Below are positions 62,827-64,000 of a stretch of 64,000 nt of DNA, piece after piece. The DNA is from Patagioenas fasciata. Taxonomy: Eukaryota > Chordata > Aves > Columbiformes > Columbidae. The first letter of the stretch is position 1, and each line of letters starts with the position of its first letter. The translations under genes and the position numbers were made by a program. The stretch lies in NCBI RefSeq assembly GCF_037038585.1, contig NC_092520.1, positions 64,603,501-64,667,500 of the forward strand, given 5' to 3'. Under the pieces are notes generated by a model, which did no database searches, had not been told where the DNA came from, and saw only the letters and a list, made by a program, of their open reading frames with translations.

Positions 62827-64000
62827 AGATTCATGAGACATGACCCACCATACTGAAGAGCCAAGGGGTAGTGGAGGTTGAGGGGTGATGCAGCCAACAG
62901 TGCTTTCTGAGGGTTTCTCCCTTCTTATGGCAGGATGGAGAGGTATGCAGGAGGGATGCAGCAGGTTCCCAAGATCAGCCAGAACCGTCAGCTTCAGCCA
63001 CTTCTGTGTGTCTCCCTACTCTCCACACTGGGGATCCAGGTTATACAGCAATCCATGTGGCAGTGCTGACTTGCTTCTGATTGCATGAGCTAGGAGCTGT
63101 GACCTAATTAAAAGAGTGTATCAGAAAGCATTTGAAAGCTGTGGTTCTTCTACTTTTAATTTGCAGTTTTGCTGATTCCCTGGAAGCTCTTATTTCCAAA
63201 CAGTTGATGTTGCTTTGAGCTGTGTGTCCAATGCTATGGGTTTAGAAGACTGTAATGTCTTACCTGCTGAATATGCATATTTTTGAGGAAATCACCAATG
63301 CTGTGTCCCCTGTTGACACTATTGACATTGTACTGTTCTTAGCCTAACATAATCTAGAGTCCATTTTTCAAGTGTGTTTGTGATGCCTTACAAATTTTAC
63401 ACATATGAAAGTAGTATTTAGGTAATGCAGATATGAATTTTGTGTAGGCAAAAGGGGTATATGAACTGTTTCAATAGAAGATGGGTAATCTATATGGAAG
63501 CATTTCTGACATACACGTTGTGAAGGAGCAATTAATGACTGGTAAATAACAAAGAGGTTCCAAATTCTTAACTGAAACTCTGGTCTGTGTGTTCTATCTA
63601 TTAAGAATGTTGTTCTGTCAGTTTTCAAGGGAATTCTTTAGTCTGTTGTAGTTATTAACTATAACATGGTAGTGTTGTAAATTAAAATTAACCTATCATA
63701 TAGGATGCTTGTGAGGGTTACTTTTGTGACTTTGCATCAGAAATTCCAGAGACATGTGAGAAGTACATTAAGTTATATTAAAAACATATCCAGAGAGTGC
63801 ACATTAGGTTCACTTTGTGTCCTGCTGGTACCCACTCATGCAAATTTAAGGCACAGAGTCTGCAAAGTCATCAAACCCTCTAATCTGAGAGACAGAGTGA
63901 CCATGTCTGTCCCTCATCTGGTGGTGCTGAGGCAAATGAGCCCAAGGGGAGCACCTTGCCGGCATGACACCATCCACAGTCCTGTTGATAAAGAATTCAA
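62827..64000. other. Window end, nothing recognised
   Basis: About 1.2 kb of inferred intron 3. No exon or repeat was recognised. Confidence 0.45.

Larger units (their letters stand above)
33155..64000 (+). other. TMEM255B: TMEM255B gene, 5' part (exons 1-3; rest beyond window)
   Basis: TMEM255B (formerly FAM70B) encodes a four-pass transmembrane protein of poorly known function. Three coding exons of 67, 143 and 63 bp splice in frame to 91 residues: a short proline/alanine-rich cytosolic N-terminus, a basic KRKK patch, a first membrane helix at about residues 31-52, an extracellular-type loop with an NVT glycosylation sequon at 59-61, and the family-typical GGYYPG and LGFGSFLG motifs leading into helix 2. 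Introns 1 and 2 are 7,493 and 4,573 bp. Exon 4, expected to complete helix 2 and start with LVA-like residues after QM, was not found, so the 3' end at 64,000 is the window limit. LDP, KRKKTSLWF and TTRTENVTVGGYYPG fit TMEM255B better than the paralogue TMEM255A, as I recall them. Confidence 0.85.
45494..64000 (+). other. TMEM255B: TMEM255B intron 3 (5' part), no exon 4 seen
   Basis: After the GTAAGC donor the remaining 18.5 kb contain no segment I can read as the expected fourth exon, whose product should resemble the family's VFISFG and CCAIVDG motifs. I therefore infer one long intron running past the window. The stretch is repeat-rich: solo LTR, CR1 copies, minisatellite, pyrimidine tract and a 51-bp duplication, each listed separately. 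Another gene nested here cannot be excluded, but none was seen. Confidence 0.6.

Noticed and set aside
1-64000. CRISPR arrays, operons, tRNA or rRNA genes
   Set aside because: No spaced direct-repeat array, no cloverleaf with A and B boxes and no rRNA sequence was seen; the window is vertebrate nuclear DNA.

Overview
This window is bird nuclear DNA. It is a gene-poor vertebrate region with long introns and spacers, one CpG island, and interspersed repeats typical of birds. The repeats include at least eight CR1 LINE fragments ending in the ATTCTATG-type 3' motif, an ERVL-like solo LTR, and a palindromic hAT MITE. I cannot name the species. I see no bacterial or viral genome organisation, no operons and no CRISPR array.

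Layout. Positions 1-32,670 are apparently intergenic. I recognise no gene there with confidence. The stretch holds four CR1 3' ends (about 1.0, 15.2, 25.4 and 26.7 kb), a TA-rich satellite with an internal 90-bp duplication (8.3-8.5 kb), a 179-bp palindromic hAT MITE with a perfect 8-bp target duplication (8.8-9.0 kb), a weak unassigned exon candidate on the minus strand (11.7-11.9 kb) and a MIR/CORE-SINE-like remnant (13.45 kb). A CpG island at about 32.67-33.5 kb is the promoter and first exon of the only confidently identified gene.

That gene, on the plus strand, is the 5' part of TMEM255B (formerly FAM70B), a four-pass membrane protein. Exon 1 (33,155-33,221), exon 2 (40,715-40,857) and exon 3 (45,431-45,493) splice in frame into the first 91 residues. 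Splice sites are canonical and the first transmembrane helix is encoded by exon 2. I could not find exon 4 in the remaining 18.5 kb, so intron 3 probably runs past the window end.

The introns hold the larger repeats. Intron 1 has a decayed CR1 copy of about 1.5 kb plus a second short CR1. Intron 2 has a pure 12-copy AACCA-type pentanucleotide repeat just after exon 2. Intron 3 has a 720-bp solo LTR (46.27-46.99 kb), a CR1 3' end, a 105-bp-period minisatellite inside a possible second LTR-like element (51.7-52.4 kb), a pyrimidine tract, another CR1 and a 51-bp tandem duplication.

I found no convincing new biological system. The observations most worth a check are the hAT MITE, the 51.7-52.4 kb repeat block, the inverted CR1 pair, the orphan exon candidate and the adaptor-like first nine bases.
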